Program-made: the position numbers and the translations under genes
Shown here: one piece after another, positions 41,672 through 51,050 of the stretch
Layout: every line of letters starts with the position of its first letter
Position numbering within the stretch: position 1 is the stretch's first letter
Notes under the pieces: model-generated
Told to the model about the DNA's origin: nothing
Databases searched by the model: none
Seen by the model: the letters and a program-made list of their open reading frames with translations, nothing else
Source: Trinickia terrae
Lineage (GTDB): Bacteria > Pseudomonadota > Gammaproteobacteria > Burkholderiales > Burkholderiaceae
Direction of reading: 5' to 3'
Assembly (NCBI RefSeq): GCF_005144415.1
Contig: NZ_SWJE01000019.1
Coordinates: 1 to 64,000, forward strand
Length of the DNA: 64,000 nt

Positions 41672-42664
41672 ATGAAGTCAATATTCAGACGGAATCTGAA
41701 TGCCGCGCTACTCGCGCTGTGCGGCGCCACCTCGCCGTTCGCCTGTGCGGCTGAAGCCGCGCCGGACGTGAAGCCGCAACTGCAGCTTCATCCAGCCGAG
41801 CAAGCGAGTGCGGCGGCGCAGGTGCAGCTGCTCGGGGCGGCGCGCGCCGGCAACAGGCTGGTGGTGGTCGGCGACCATGGCGTCGTGCTGTTGTCCGACG
41901 ACGACGGCAAGACCTACCGGCAAGCGAAATCGGTGGCGGCGGACGTGACGCTGACCTCGGTGTCGTTTGCCGATGCTCACAACGGTTGGGCCGTGGGGCA
42001 TTGGGGCGTGATTTTGCGCACTCGGGATGGCGGCGAGACGTGGACGCTGCAGCGCAGCGACATCGCCGTCGACCAGCCGCTCTTCTCCGCTTACTTCAAA
42101 GACGCCAACGAAGGATGGGCGGTGGGCCTGTGGTCGCTGATGCTGCACACGACCGATGGCGGCGCGACCTGGACGACGGTGAAGCTGCCGCCGCCGCCGG
42201 GCGCGAAGAAGGCGGACCGGAACCTGTACGCGCTTTTTGCCGATGCCAAGGGCACGCTCTATGTCGCTTGCGAGCAGGGGCGGGTGATGCGTTCGACGGA
42301 TTCGGGAGCCACGTGGGCCTACGCGGAGACGGGGTACCCCGGCTCGTTCTGGACCGGTGTCGCCCTGCGGGACGGCACGGTGCTCGTCGGGGGCCTGCGG
42401 GGCACGATCTACCGCAGCGCGGACGGCGGAGCGACCTGGCAGGCTTCGAAGACACGCTACAAGAGTTCGGTCACGGGTCTGCTGCAGGTCGGGGACAAGC
42501 GCATCGTCGCGTCGTCTCTCGATGGCGTATCGCTGACTAGCGACGATGACGGCGCGAGCTTTACCGGCAAGCAACGCGAGGATCGCGTGGCGTTGACGGC
42601 GGTCGTCGCCGCGCCAGGCGGACAGCCGGTTTATCTGTCGACGAGCGGCGTCGCGAAGCCTTAG
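41672..42664 (+). CDS. Ycf48/BNR-repeat beta-propeller protein, exported
   Basis: A 330-residue protein with a signal peptide (cleaved near FACAAEA). It contains several BNR/Asp-box-like propeller blades: GWAVGHWGVILRTRDGGETW, GWAVGLWSLMLHTTDGGATW, GRVMRSTDSGATW and GTIYRSADGGATW. It belongs to the family of photosystem II assembly factor Ycf48/HCF136-like proteins, in heterotrophs often next to DUF1302/DUF1329/RND genes. A scaffold or ligand-binding role in the envelope is likely. The start ATG at 41672 has GGAGGG upstream, 14 bp after the RND stop; a strong terminator follows the gene, closing the cluster. Confidence 0.87.
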   Translation: MKSIFRRNLNAALLALCGATSPFACAAEAAPDVKPQLQLHPAEQASAAAQVQLLGAARAGNRLVVVGDHGVVLLSDDDGKTYRQAKSVAADVTLTSVSFADAHNGWAVGHWGVILRTRDGGETWTLQRSDIAVDQPLFSAYFKDANEGWAVGLWSLMLHTTDGGATWTTVKLPPPPGAKKADRNLYALFADAKGTLYVACEQGRVMRSTDSGATWAYAETGYPGSFWTGVALRDGTVLVGGLRGTIYRSADGGATWQASKTRYKSSVTGLLQVGDKRIVASSLDGVSLTSDDDGASFTGKQREDRVALTAVVAAPGGQPVYLSTSGVAKP

Positions 42665-42699
42665 CCGCACGCGGCTCCCGCTACACCGGTTTTGTCCCG

Positions 42700-42748
42700 G
42701 TCGCCGTGCCGCGCTCCTGTCCGGAGCGAGGCACGGCGACTTTTTTTT
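42700..42748 (+). terminator. Rho-independent terminator of the DUF1329-DUF1302-RND-Ycf48 cluster
   Basis: A long stem, GTCGCCGTGCC pairing with GGCACGGCGAC and extended inside by GCGCTCC/GGAGCGA pairing, followed by eight T. It ends 36-84 bp after the Ycf48-like stop. It is strong and oriented with the cluster. Confidence 0.93.
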
Positions 42749-42898
42749 GTGTTGCGATGCGCCAGGACTTGTGTTTTTTGGCATGTGTCGTATTTGCGCA
42801 AGCAGTTGTCGGAATTCATCGGCAGTTCGGGGTTTTTTCTAGCAAACATGTATGCATACGGTGCAGGCAATCGCTTGCCGGAGAAGGAGATGGATTCG

Positions 42899-44068
42899 AT
42901 GAATTCCCCCAAAGTCATAGTCGAGGGTCTCTGCAAGGTTTTCGGAAGCAACCCGAAGCAGGCGCTCGACATGCTGGCGGCCGGCGCGACGAAGGACGAG
43001 GTCTTCGCGCGCACGGGGCAGGTGGTTGGTGTCCACAACGTGTCGTTCGACGTCCGGGAGGGCGAGATCTTCGTGTTGATGGGGCTGTCGGGCTCCGGCA
43101 AATCGACGCTGATCCGCCTTGTCAACCGGCTCGTCGAACCGAGCGCCGGCAAGGTGCTGGTCGACGGCCGCGACATCGCGGCGGTGCGGCGCTCGGAGCT
43201 GGTCGCGCTGCGCCGCAAGGACATGAGCATGGTGTTCCAATCGTTCGCGCTGATGCCGCAGCGCACCGTGTTGTCGAATGCGGCCTTCGGCCTCGAAGTC
43301 GCGGGCATCGGCAAGAAGGAGCGGGAAAAGCGCGCGCTTGCCGTGCTCGAACAGGTGGGGCTTGCGGCGTTCGCGCAGAAGCTGCCCTCCGAGCTGTCCG
43401 GCGGCATGCAGCAGCGCGTGGGCCTTGCGCGGGCGCTGACGGTGAACCCGTCGCTGATGATCATGGACGAGGCGTTCTCGGCACTCGATCCGCTCAAGCG
43501 CAAGGAAATGCAGAACGTTCTCCTGCAACTGCAGAAGAACCAGCGGCGCACCATCATGTTCGTGTCGCACGATCTGGAAGAGGCGCTTCGCATCGGCAAC
43601 CGGATTGCGATCATGGAGGGCGGGCGCCTCGTGCAAGTGGGTACGCCACAGGAAATCATCAGCAATCCAGCAGACGAATACGTCAGGGCGTTCTTCGAAG
43701 GCGTCGATACCAGCCGCTATCTCACCGCCGCCGACCTGATGCAGACCGATGACGTCCCGCTCGTGAGACAGCTCGACGCGTCGAACGTGGCGGCGCCGCT
43801 CAACGGCAGCGCCGAGTACGCATTCGTGCTCGACGGCGAGCACAAGATCCGCGGTTTTGTCACGCGCGCCGCGCTCGGCGATGCATCGCCGCAAGTCAAC
43901 AAGGTCGAATGCATCTCCCACGCGGCGCCGCTCGAGCACGTGGTGTCGAGGGTCGTCGCGAACGCGACCGCTTTGCCTGTCGTCGACGACGACGGCTGTT
44001 ATTGCGGATCCGTCGACCGGTCCGTCGTTCTGAAGGCGCTGACGCGCGTACGAGGTTCCCATGTCTGA
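42899..44068 (+). CDS. Glycine betaine/choline ABC importer, ATPase (ProV/ChoV-like)
   Basis: A 389-residue ATPase of the quaternary-ammonium type. Walker A is GLSGSGKST, signature LSGGMQQRVGLARAL, Walker B LMIMDEAFSALD, H-loop FVSHDLEEALRIG. The N-terminal extension with QALDMLAAGATKDEVFARTG is the characteristic ProV/OpuAA insert, and the C-terminal 120 residues form a CBS pair (RYLTAADLMQTDDVPL onward), the ionic-strength or ligand-sensing module of these importers. The start at 42899 has AAGGAG at 9 bp; upstream ATGs lack good spacing. The gene overlaps the permease gene by 8 bp. Confidence 0.92.
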   Translation: MNSPKVIVEGLCKVFGSNPKQALDMLAAGATKDEVFARTGQVVGVHNVSFDVREGEIFVLMGLSGSGKSTLIRLVNRLVEPSAGKVLVDGRDIAAVRRSELVALRRKDMSMVFQSFALMPQRTVLSNAAFGLEVAGIGKKEREKRALAVLEQVGLAAFAQKLPSELSGGMQQRVGLARALTVNPSLMIMDEAFSALDPLKRKEMQNVLLQLQKNQRRTIMFVSHDLEEALRIGNRIAIMEGGRLVQVGTPQEIISNPADEYVRAFFEGVDTSRYLTAADLMQTDDVPLVRQLDASNVAAPLNGSAEYAFVLDGEHKIRGFVTRAALGDASPQVNKVECISHAAPLEHVVSRVVANATALPVVDDDGCYCGSVDRSVVLKALTRVRGSHV

Positions 44069-44966
44069 GATCATCCCGCTGGGTCAATGGGTCGATCAGT
44101 CGGTTCACTACCTGCTCGATCACGACAGCCACACGTTCGATGCGATCGGCAAGACGATCGAAGACCTCGCGGCTTTCGTCGAGCACGGTCTGCAGGCGAT
44201 TCCGATGTGGGCGCTGATGGCGTTCTTCATCGTCGTGGGCTTGTGGCGCGTGGGCTTGCGCTTCTCGCTCTTCACTGCGCTTTCTCTGCTCCTCGTCTAT
44301 GCGACCGGGTTTTGGGACCAGACGGTCGTGACGCTCGGGCTGACGTTGTCCTCGACGATCATCAGCCTGGTCTTCGGCGTTCCGCTCGGTATCTGGACCG
44401 CGAAGAACAAGCACGTTGCGCTCGTCGTGCGGCCGATTCTCGACTTGATGCAGACGATGCCGGCCTTCGTCTACTTGATTCCGGCCGCGATGCTGTTCGG
44501 CCTCGGGCGCGTGCCCGGGATTTTGTCCACCGTCATCTTCGCAATGCCGCCCGCCGTGCGCCTGACGAGCCTGGGCATTCGGCACGTGAACCGCGAGATC
44601 GTCGAAGCGGGGCAGGCGTTCGGCTGCACGCCGTGGCAATTGCTGTACAAGGTGCAGTTTCCGAATGCGCTTCCTTCGATCATGCAAGGCGTCAATCAGA
44701 CCATCATGATGGCGCTGTCGATGGTGATCATCGCGTCGATGGTCGGTGCGGGAGGGCTCGGCAACGACGTGCTGGCGAGCATCCAGCGCCTCGATATCGG
44801 ACTCGGGTTCGAAAGCGGCCTGTCGGTCGTGCTGCTCGCGATCATTCTCGATCGCATCACCGAGAGCTTCGGCCGCACGCCCGGTACGGCATCGGCCAAG
44901 CCGTTCGCGGGCCTGCGCAACGCGATGCGCGTGCGCCGCACGCAAGAGGCGGTGGCGCAGAGTTGA
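44061..44966 (+). CDS. Glycine betaine/choline ABC importer, permease (ProW/ChoW-like)
   Basis: A 301-residue membrane protein. An N-terminal hydrophilic segment leads to about six helices (ALMAFFIVVGLWRVGL, then ALSLLLVYATGFWDQ). The EAA-type coupling motif EAGQAFGCTPWQLLYKVQFPNALPSIMQG and SMVIIASMVGAGGLGNDVL are typical of ProW/OpuAB. Its start overlaps the ATPase stop by 8 bp, indicating translational coupling. A regulator gene, not the binding protein, follows. Confidence 0.92.
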   Translation: MSEIIPLGQWVDQSVHYLLDHDSHTFDAIGKTIEDLAAFVEHGLQAIPMWALMAFFIVVGLWRVGLRFSLFTALSLLLVYATGFWDQTVVTLGLTLSSTIISLVFGVPLGIWTAKNKHVALVVRPILDLMQTMPAFVYLIPAAMLFGLGRVPGILSTVIFAMPPAVRLTSLGIRHVNREIVEAGQAFGCTPWQLLYKVQFPNALPSIMQGVNQTIMMALSMVIIASMVGAGGLGNDVLASIQRLDIGLGFESGLSVVLLAIILDRITESFGRTPGTASAKPFAGLRNAMRVRRTQEAVAQS

Positions 44967-45043
44967 GCAAGCTCGTGCTGCAACCGCAGCGCATATAGCC
45001 GTCGCGGCATGGCCTTGCCGCCGCGACCATCAAACCCGTCTTC

Positions 45044-46039
45044 ATGCTCATGGAGAGCGACGTGACGCCAGCCACGACAGAGTCGCCGTTGCCGCCGCCC
45101 GCGCATTTCGGTTTGTTGACGCTGCCGAATTTTTCCATGATCGCGTTCACGAGCGCGATCGAAGTGCTGCGCATGACGAACTATGTCGCTCGGGCGGAGC
45201 ATTACCGCTGGTCGGTGATCTCGGCCGACGGCGTGCCGGTCCACGCGAGCAACGGCATCACCTTGAAGCCGACCCAGTCGATAGAAGAGGCTGGCGTGCC
45301 TGACGTATTGATCGTCTGCGGCGGAGTACGGATTCGCGATGCCGTCGGCACACCGGTGCAAGATTTGCTCACGGACCTGGCGCAGCGCGGCGTGCCGCTC
45401 GGAGGCGTTTGCACGGGCGCTTATGCGCTGATGAGCGCGGGGCTGCTCGACGGTTACCGCTGCGCCGTTCATTGGGAGAATCTTCCGGCGTTGCATGCGG
45501 AGTTTCCGCGCGTGCGTTTCACCGAAGAGCTGTTCATCATCGATCGCGACCGCCTCACTTGCACGGGCGGCACCGCGCCGCTCGACATGATGCTGAACCT
45601 GGTCGGCAATCGTTTGGGGCAGAACCTGGCCGCACAGGTTTCCGAGCAGTTCATTCTGGCGCGCATACGCGGCGAATCGGACCAGCAGCCGATTCCGGTC
45701 GATGCGCGTGTCGGTTTTACGCGCGCTGAACTGATCGAAGCGGTGCGGCTGATGGAGGCGAACATCGAAGAGCCGTTGTCGCTGGACGAGCTTGCCCATC
45801 TCGTGCAGCTATCGCAGCGCCATTTGCAGCGGATGTTCAAGGTGTATCTGAACATTTCGCCGACGCACTACTACCTGACGCTGCGCCTGCGGCGCGCGCG
45901 AGAGCTGCTGCGTACCACGGACGCATCGATCGCGCGCGTGACCACCGATTGCGGGTTTCATTCGCCGTGCCATTTCAGCAAGGCGTACCGCGCGTTGTTC
46001 GGACACGCGCCAAGCCTCGAGAGGCGCGGCCCGAACTGA
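45044..46039 (+). CDS. GlxA-family AraC-type regulator of the choline/betaine importer (GbdR-like)
   Basis: A 331-residue regulator with an N-terminal DJ-1/PfpI-like sensor domain (FGLLTLPNFSMIAFTSAIEVL, VCTGAYALMSAGLLDGYR, TCTGGTAPLDMMLNLV) and a C-terminal AraC HTH domain (LVQLSQRHLQRMFKVYL, TDCGFHSPCHFSKAYR). This pattern is close to GbdR/CdhR/SouR-type proteins, which respond to glycine betaine, carnitine or sarcosine. Its location between proW and the binding-protein gene fits that role; the effector is inferred. ATG at 45044 used; ATG at 45050 or GTG at 45062 are possible. Confidence 0.88.
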   Translation: MLMESDVTPATTESPLPPPAHFGLLTLPNFSMIAFTSAIEVLRMTNYVARAEHYRWSVISADGVPVHASNGITLKPTQSIEEAGVPDVLIVCGGVRIRDAVGTPVQDLLTDLAQRGVPLGGVCTGAYALMSAGLLDGYRCAVHWENLPALHAEFPRVRFTEELFIIDRDRLTCTGGTAPLDMMLNLVGNRLGQNLAAQVSEQFILARIRGESDQQPIPVDARVGFTRAELIEAVRLMEANIEEPLSLDELAHLVQLSQRHLQRMFKVYLNISPTHYYLTLRLRRARELLRTTDASIARVTTDCGFHSPCHFSKAYRALFGHAPSLERRGPN

Positions 46040-46091
46040 TCGCGCGCGGGCGGTTCGCAAGACTATCCAACAAAACCCGAGGAGAAATGCA

Positions 46092-47045
46092 ATGAAGCGA
46101 ATCCTGACAGCGGCAGCCTGTGCGCTCGGCGTGTCGGCTGCAATGACGGTCACACCCGTGCAGGCGGCCGACCCTGGCGTATGCCGCAACGTGCGCTTTG
46201 CCGACGTCGGCTGGACCGACATCGCGGCGACGACCGGCCTCGCATCGACGATCTTCACGGGCCTTGGCTATACGCCCACGAAGACGATCGCCTCGGTGCC
46301 GATCACGTTCGCGGGCATCAAGAGCAAGCAGATCGACGTGTTCCTCGGCTATTGGGCGCCGACCATGGACCCGATCATCGACCCGTTCGTCAAGGCCGGC
46401 TCGGTCAAGGTGCTGGCGACGCCGAACCTGACCGGCGCGAAATACACGCTGGCCGTACCCGACTACGTCTATAACGGCGGCCTGAAATCGTTCGCCGACA
46501 TCCAGAAGTACGCGGACAAGCTCGACGGTAAGATCTACGGCATCGAGCCCGGCAACGACGGCAACGCGCTGATCAAGAAGATGATCGACGGCAACCAGTT
46601 CGGCATCGGCAAGTTCAAGCTCGTCGAATCGAGCGAGGCGGGGATGCTCGTCGAAGTGAACAAGGCGATCCGCGAGAAGCAGTGGATCGTGTTCCTCGGC
46701 TGGGAGCCGCATCCGATGAACGTGCAGATGAAGATCGACTACCTGAGCGGCGGCGACGACGTGTTCGGGCCGAACTACGGCGAGGCGAAGGTCTTTACGG
46801 CGACGCCGCCCGACTATGCCGCGCGCTGCCCGAATGCGGCGAAGCTCGTGTCGAACCTGCAGTTCACGACCGGCATCGAGAACCATGTGATGGTGCCGAT
46901 CATGAACAAGCAGAACCCGGACAAGGCCGCGCTCGATTGGCTGAAGGCGAACCCGCAGGTGCTGAGCCAGTGGCTCGCGGGCGTGACGACGTTCGACGGG
47001 AAGGATGGGTTGGCGGCGGTGAAGAGCTATCTGGCGTCGCATTGA
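46092..47045 (+). CDS. choX: Choline/betaine ABC transporter substrate-binding protein (ChoX/ProX-like)
   Basis: A 317-residue periplasmic binding protein. The signal peptide (about 24 residues, ending VQA) is followed by VCRNVRFADVGWTDIAATTG, a ChoX hallmark. Aromatic residues that cage the trimethylammonium group appear as FLGYWAPTMDP and IVFLGWEPHPMNVQ, and YGIEPGNDGNALIKKM is also conserved. This resembles choline-binding ChoX more than betaine-specific ProX, but betaine cannot be excluded. It sits 52 bp after the regulator gene. It completes the importer with the ProV/ProW-like proteins upstream. Confidence 0.9.
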   Translation: MKRILTAAACALGVSAAMTVTPVQAADPGVCRNVRFADVGWTDIAATTGLASTIFTGLGYTPTKTIASVPITFAGIKSKQIDVFLGYWAPTMDPIIDPFVKAGSVKVLATPNLTGAKYTLAVPDYVYNGGLKSFADIQKYADKLDGKIYGIEPGNDGNALIKKMIDGNQFGIGKFKLVESSEAGMLVEVNKAIREKQWIVFLGWEPHPMNVQMKIDYLSGGDDVFGPNYGEAKVFTATPPDYAARCPNAAKLVSNLQFTTGIENHVMVPIMNKQNPDKAALDWLKANPQVLSQWLAGVTTFDGKDGLAAVKSYLASH

Positions 47046-47114
47046 GGCTCGATGCCCGCCTGCGCTGGATCGGGCCATGATGGCTTGATCCGGCGCGCGC
47101 CGTGCTGCAGTCCG

Positions 47115-48086
47115 TTACCGCTTCTCGTCTTCGATGTAGCTGCGGATCACGTCGGCAAAGCTCGCATCGCCCTTGAGCCCCAGCTTTTCGGCGCGCTCCG
47201 TATTCCAGCTTCCCGGCCAGCTGCCGACGATCTTCACGATGCGCCCGTCGGTTTCCCAGCGGATGCGCGCGACGGCTTCGTCGCCCGCCACTTCGCGCAG
47301 CGCCTCGACCATCTCGTTCACGCTCACCGAAATGCCCGGCAGGTTCACGATGCGCCGGTTGCCGAGCGCCGCGCCATCGAGCTCGCAGCCTGCGATCAGC
47401 GCCTCGATCGCGCCGCGCGGCGAGAGCAGCCACAGCCTCGTTTCGCCCGGCACCGGGCACACGGCTTCCTCGCCGCTCAACGGCTCGCGCACGATGCCGC
47501 TCGCGAACGACGAAGCTGCGGCATTCGGCTTGCCCGGACGCACGCTGATGGTCGGCAGGCGCAGCACGCGCCCGTCGACGAAGCCGCGCCGCGTGTAGTC
47601 GGACAGCAGCAGCTCGGCGATCGCCTTCTGAGCGCCGTACGACGACTGCGGGTTCAACGCGGTGTCGTCCTGCACGACGGCCGGCAGCTCGCCGCCGTAG
47701 ACCGCGACCGAGCTCGTGAACACGACGCGCGGACGATGCCCGCGCGCGCGGCACACTTCGAGCAGCAGGCGCGACGCGTCGAGATTGATCCGCATGCCGA
47801 GGTCGAAATCGGCCTCGGCCTGGCCGCTGACGATCGCGGCCAGATGGAAGATCGCGGCCGTGTCCGTATCGATCGCGTTTTCGAGCACGCTGCGCTCGCC
47901 GATATCGCCGACGAGCGTCTTGACGCGCGCATCGCCGAGATCGGCGCCTTCGACGACGTCGAGCAGCACGAGCTCGCCGATGCGCTCGCGCTTGCCGTCA
48001 GCGCCGGCGATTTCGCCGCGCTCGAGCAGCTCGCGCGCGAGACGCTGGCCGAGAAACCCGGCGCCGCCGGTAATCAGAACTTTCAT
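47115..48086 (-). CDS. denD: D-erythronate dehydrogenase
   Basis: A 323-residue short-chain (extended) dehydrogenase/epimerase. The nucleotide-binding GGAGFLGQRLARELL, catalytic YGAQKAIAELL (Y-x-x-x-K) and FTSSVAVYGG are visible. The length and sequence match DenD, which oxidises D-erythronate at C2 to 2-oxo-tetronate (Zhang et al., PNAS 2016, as I recall). Placement as the last gene of the minus-strand operon with otnI, otnC, otnK and ltnD supports this over other epimerases. Confidence 0.9.
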   Translation of the reverse strand: MKVLITGGAGFLGQRLARELLERGEIAGADGKRERIGELVLLDVVEGADLGDARVKTLVGDIGERSVLENAIDTDTAAIFHLAAIVSGQAEADFDLGMRINLDASRLLLEVCRARGHRPRVVFTSSVAVYGGELPAVVQDDTALNPQSSYGAQKAIAELLLSDYTRRGFVDGRVLRLPTISVRPGKPNAAASSFASGIVREPLSGEEAVCPVPGETRLWLLSPRGAIEALIAGCELDGAALGNRRIVNLPGISVSVNEMVEALREVAGDEAVARIRWETDGRIVKIVGSWPGSWNTERAEKLGLKGDASFADVIRSYIEDEKR

Positions 48087-48116
48087 GTCGGGTCCTTCTA
48101 TCGAGAATGCGATGCC

Positions 48117-48893
48117 TTAGAGATAAGGCTTGAGCCAGCCGAGGCCGGCCGAGGTGCCCGCGCGCGGGCGGTATTCGCAGCCGATCCAGCCGTCGTAGCC
48201 GAGCGCGTCGATGAGCTCGAACAGGTACGGATAGTTCAGCTCGCCGATGTCCGGCTCGTGCCGCTCGGGCACGCCTGCGATCTGGATGTGGCCGATGCTG
48301 GCCATGTCGCGCTTGAGCTTCACGGCGAGGTCGCCTTCGACGATCTGGCAGTGATAGCAGTCGAACTGCACCTTGAGGTTCGGCGCGCCGACTTCCTGGC
48401 AGATGGTCTGCGCGTCGTCCTGCCGGTTCAGGAAGAAGCCGGGGATGTCGCGCGTGTTGATCGGCTCGATGACGACGGTGACGCCCTGCGCGCGCGCCGC
48501 CTGCGCGGCGTGGTCGAGATTGCGCAGATAGACGTCGCGGTGCAGCTCGCGCGATTGCTCGGGGCGGATCAGGCCGGCCATCACGTGGAGCTTGTCGTTG
48601 CCGAGCACGCTCGCGTATTCGAGCGCGGTATCCACGCTGCGGCGGAACTCGTCTTCGCGGCCCGGCAGCGAGGCGATGCCGCGCTCGCCCGCCGCCCAGT
48701 CGCCTGGCGGCGCGTTGAAGAGCGCCTGCGTCAGGCCGTGCGCGTCGAGACGGGCCTTCAGCTCGGCCGCGGCGAAGTCGTAGGGGAACAGGTACTCGAC
48801 GGCCTTGAAGCCGTCCGCCGCCGCGGCGGCGAAGCGGTCGAGGAACGCATGTTCGTTGTACATCATCGTCAGGTTGGAGGCGAAGCGAGGCAT
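48117..48893 (-). CDS. otnI: 2-oxo-tetronate isomerase
   Basis: A 258-residue TIM-barrel of the hydroxypyruvate isomerase/xylose isomerase-like family ([22 protein letters not shown] start; [51 protein letters not shown] end). It converts 2-oxo-tetronate to 3-oxo-tetronate. Operon context (denD next, 30 bp away; otnC/otnK upstream) distinguishes it from glyoxylate-pathway hydroxypyruvate isomerase. Confidence 0.88.
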   Translation of the reverse strand: MPRFASNLTMMYNEHAFLDRFAAAAADGFKAVEYLFPYDFAAAELKARLDAHGLTQALFNAPPGDWAAGERGIASLPGREDEFRRSVDTALEYASVLGNDKLHVMAGLIRPEQSRELHRDVYLRNLDHAAQAARAQGVTVVIEPINTRDIPGFFLNRQDDAQTICQEVGAPNLKVQFDCYHCQIVEGDLAVKLKRDMASIGHIQIAGVPERHEPDIGELNYPYLFELIDALGYDGWIGCEYRPRAGTSAGLGWLKPYL

Positions 48894-48927
48894 GGCGGCG
48901 ATTCCTGGTCGAGTCGAGAGAGTCGGG

Positions 48928-50262
48928 TTAGCGGTTCACGAGGCGCGCGGGCGTGAGCCAGACCGCGATCGCGCCGATCACGAGCATGGCGGACAGCACG
49001 TACATCCCTGCCTGCGTGCTCTGCGTGAGGTCCTTCAAGTAGCCGATCATATAGGGACTCGCGAAACCGGCGAGGTTGCCGATCGAGTTGATGATCGCGA
49101 TGCCCGCGGCCGCCGCGGCGCCCGAGAGGAACGCGGTGGGCAGCGACCAGAAGAGCGGGGCGCAGGTCAGCACGCCGGCCGCCGCGAGCGACAGGAACAC
49201 GAGCGAGACCACGGTGTTGTGGGAGGCCGAGGCGGCGACCGCGAAACCCACGGCACCCAGCAGCGCTGGCACGATCAGGTGCCAGCGGCGCTCGCGCCGC
49301 TTGTCGGCGCTGTAGCCGAACAGGTTCATCGCGACGATCGCGCAGGCAAACGGAATCGCGCTGAGCAGGCCGATGTTCAGCGCGCCGCTCACGCCCGTCG
49401 ACTTGACGAGGGTCGGCATCCAGAACGTCAGGCCGTATTGGCCGGTCACGAACGAGAAGTAGATCAGCGACATCCACCACGTGCGGGGGTCCTTGAACAC
49501 GGCGGAAAGCGAATGCGGCTGCTGTTCCCGTTCCTGCGGCTGCGCGGCGATTTCATCGGCGAGCAGGCGCTTTTCTTCCGCGTCGAGCCACTTCGCGCTC
49601 TTGATGCCGTTGTCGAGATAGAGAATCGTGGCGATGCCGATCAGCACGGCCGGCACCGCCTCGATCATGAACATCCATTGCCAGCCGTCGAAGCCGCCGT
49701 TCTGGTGGAACGACTGCATGATCCAGCCCGAGAGCGGATTGCCGAAGATGCCCGATACCGGAATCGCCGACATGAACACGGCGATGATCTTCGCGCGCCG
49801 GTGCGACGGGAACCAGTACGTCAGATAGAGGATCACGCCGGGGTAGAAGCCGGCTTCGGCGAGGCCGAGCAAAAAGCGCAGCACGTAGAACTGCGTGGGT
49901 GTTTGCACGAAGGCGAACAGGCCCGAGAGGATGCCCCAGGTGATCATGATCCGCGCGATCCAGATGCGCGCGCCGAGCTTGTGCATCAGGATGTTGCTCG
50001 GCAGCTCGAACAGGAAATAGCCGATGAAGAAGATGCCGGCGCCGAGGCCGAACACGGTCTCGCTGAACGCGAGATCCTGCGACATCTGCAGCTTGGCGAA
50101 GCCCACGTTGACGCGGTCGAGATAGGCGACCACGTAGCAGAGCATCAGGAACGGCACGATGCGCCAGAAGACCTTCTTGTAGGTGCGTTCGAGCTTGGCG
50201 CCGCCCGCGGGGGCGGCGGCTTGGCTGGCTGGGCGGGCCGTCGAGGCCTGGTACGAACTCAT
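48928..50262 (-). CDS. MFS transporter (anion:cation symporter type), probable tetronate importer
   Basis: A 444-residue, twelve-helix major facilitator. [28 protein letters not shown] (about residues 28-55, TM1; quoted for position), then [20 protein letters not shown] in TM4 and [20 protein letters not shown] in the second half match the ACS/anion:cation symporter subfamily (phthalate, tartrate, hexuronate carriers). Inside the tetronate operon it very probably imports erythronate and/or threonate (inference). Start: ATG at 50260-50262 with AGGAG upstream. Confidence 0.9.
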   Translation of the reverse strand: MSSYQASTARPASQAAAPAGGAKLERTYKKVFWRIVPFLMLCYVVAYLDRVNVGFAKLQMSQDLAFSETVFGLGAGIFFIGYFLFELPSNILMHKLGARIWIARIMITWGILSGLFAFVQTPTQFYVLRFLLGLAEAGFYPGVILYLTYWFPSHRRAKIIAVFMSAIPVSGIFGNPLSGWIMQSFHQNGGFDGWQWMFMIEAVPAVLIGIATILYLDNGIKSAKWLDAEEKRLLADEIAAQPQEREQQPHSLSAVFKDPRTWWMSLIYFSFVTGQYGLTFWMPTLVKSTGVSGALNIGLLSAIPFACAIVAMNLFGYSADKRRERRWHLIVPALLGAVGFAVAASASHNTVVSLVFLSLAAAGVLTCAPLFWSLPTAFLSGAAAAAGIAIINSIGNLAGFASPYMIGYLKDLTQSTQAGMYVLSAMLVIGAIAVWLTPARLVNR

Positions 50263-50396
50263 GGTCGTTGTCTCCTGACTGACGTGGTTGGCCGCCGTCC
50301 GCTCGCGACGGTGCGAGCGGACGGGACGGCGTTCGGTGATGGATGGCGCGGCGTGGGCGCCGCTTATTTGTGCTTTGGGTGCTTGTAGTGCTTGCG

Positions 50397-51050
50397 CTAC
50401 CAGCGCGCGTTGAAGGCGCGCCGCAGATCGTCGAGCGCGGCTTCGCCGAGCGGCTCGGGCTTCGGGTTCGTCATGAGCCACAGGCGCGCCGTCTCCTCGA
50501 GCTCTTCGAGCGTGAACGACGCCTGCGAGACCGACGCCCCCCAGACCACGGGGCCGAGCCGCTCCAGCAGCACGCCGCGCACGTTCGCGGCGAGCGCCGC
50601 GACTTCCTCGGCGACTTGCGGGTCGCCCGGCCGCCGGTAGCGGATCAGCGGCACGTGGCCCACTTTCATGACGTAGTACGGCGTGATCGGCGGCAGCACG
50701 TCGGTCTCGCGCCAGACGCCGGCGAGCGTCAGCGCGACGAGGTGCGTCGAATGCGTATGGACGATGCCGCGCGCCTCGGCGTTGTTCGCGTAGATGCCGC
50801 GATGCAGGGCGAGCGTCTTCGACGGCTTGCCGCCCGATACCGCGTTGCCCGCCAGATCGGCCTTGGCGATCCCGGCGGGGTCGAGGCGGCCGAGGCAGGC
50901 GTCGGTCGGCGTGATGAGCCAGCCGTCGTCGAGCCGCGCGCTGATGTTGCCCGCGCTGCCGACTGTGTAGCCGCGCGTGTAGAGGCTCGCGCCGATGGTG
51001 CAGATCTCTTCGCGCAGCTTCGCTTCGCTTCGGTCGACGGTTTGCATCAT
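50397..51050 (-). CDS. otnC: 3-oxo-tetronate 4-phosphate decarboxylase
   Basis: A 217-residue class II aldolase/adducin-fold protein. The metal-binding histidines are in RGIVHTHSTHLVALT, and GNISARLDDGWLITPTDA is the standard N-terminal substrate loop. In this operon it decarboxylates 3-oxo-tetronate 4-phosphate to dihydroxyacetone phosphate. Length is normal. Its start codon overlaps the otnK stop by 4 bp (translational coupling), consistent with consecutive reactions. Confidence 0.9.
   Translation of the reverse strand: MMQTVDRSEAKLREEICTIGASLYTRGYTVGSAGNISARLDDGWLITPTDACLGRLDPAGIAKADLAGNAVSGGKPSKTLALHRGIYANNAEARGIVHTHSTHLVALTLAGVWRETDVLPPITPYYVMKVGHVPLIRYRRPGDPQVAEEVAALAANVRGVLLERLGPVVWGASVSQASFTLEELEETARLWLMTNPKPEPLGEAALDDLRRAFNARW

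Noticed and set aside
42778-42800. Sigma-54-like promoter (TTGGCATG...TTTGC) before the betaine ATPase gene
   Set aside because: The GG and GC elements are about 4 bp too far apart for a functional -24/-12 promoter.
48805-50388. A 527-codon plus-strand frame opposite the MFS gene
   Set aside because: Shadow of the MFS and otnI codons; no domain, very Arg/His/Glu-rich.
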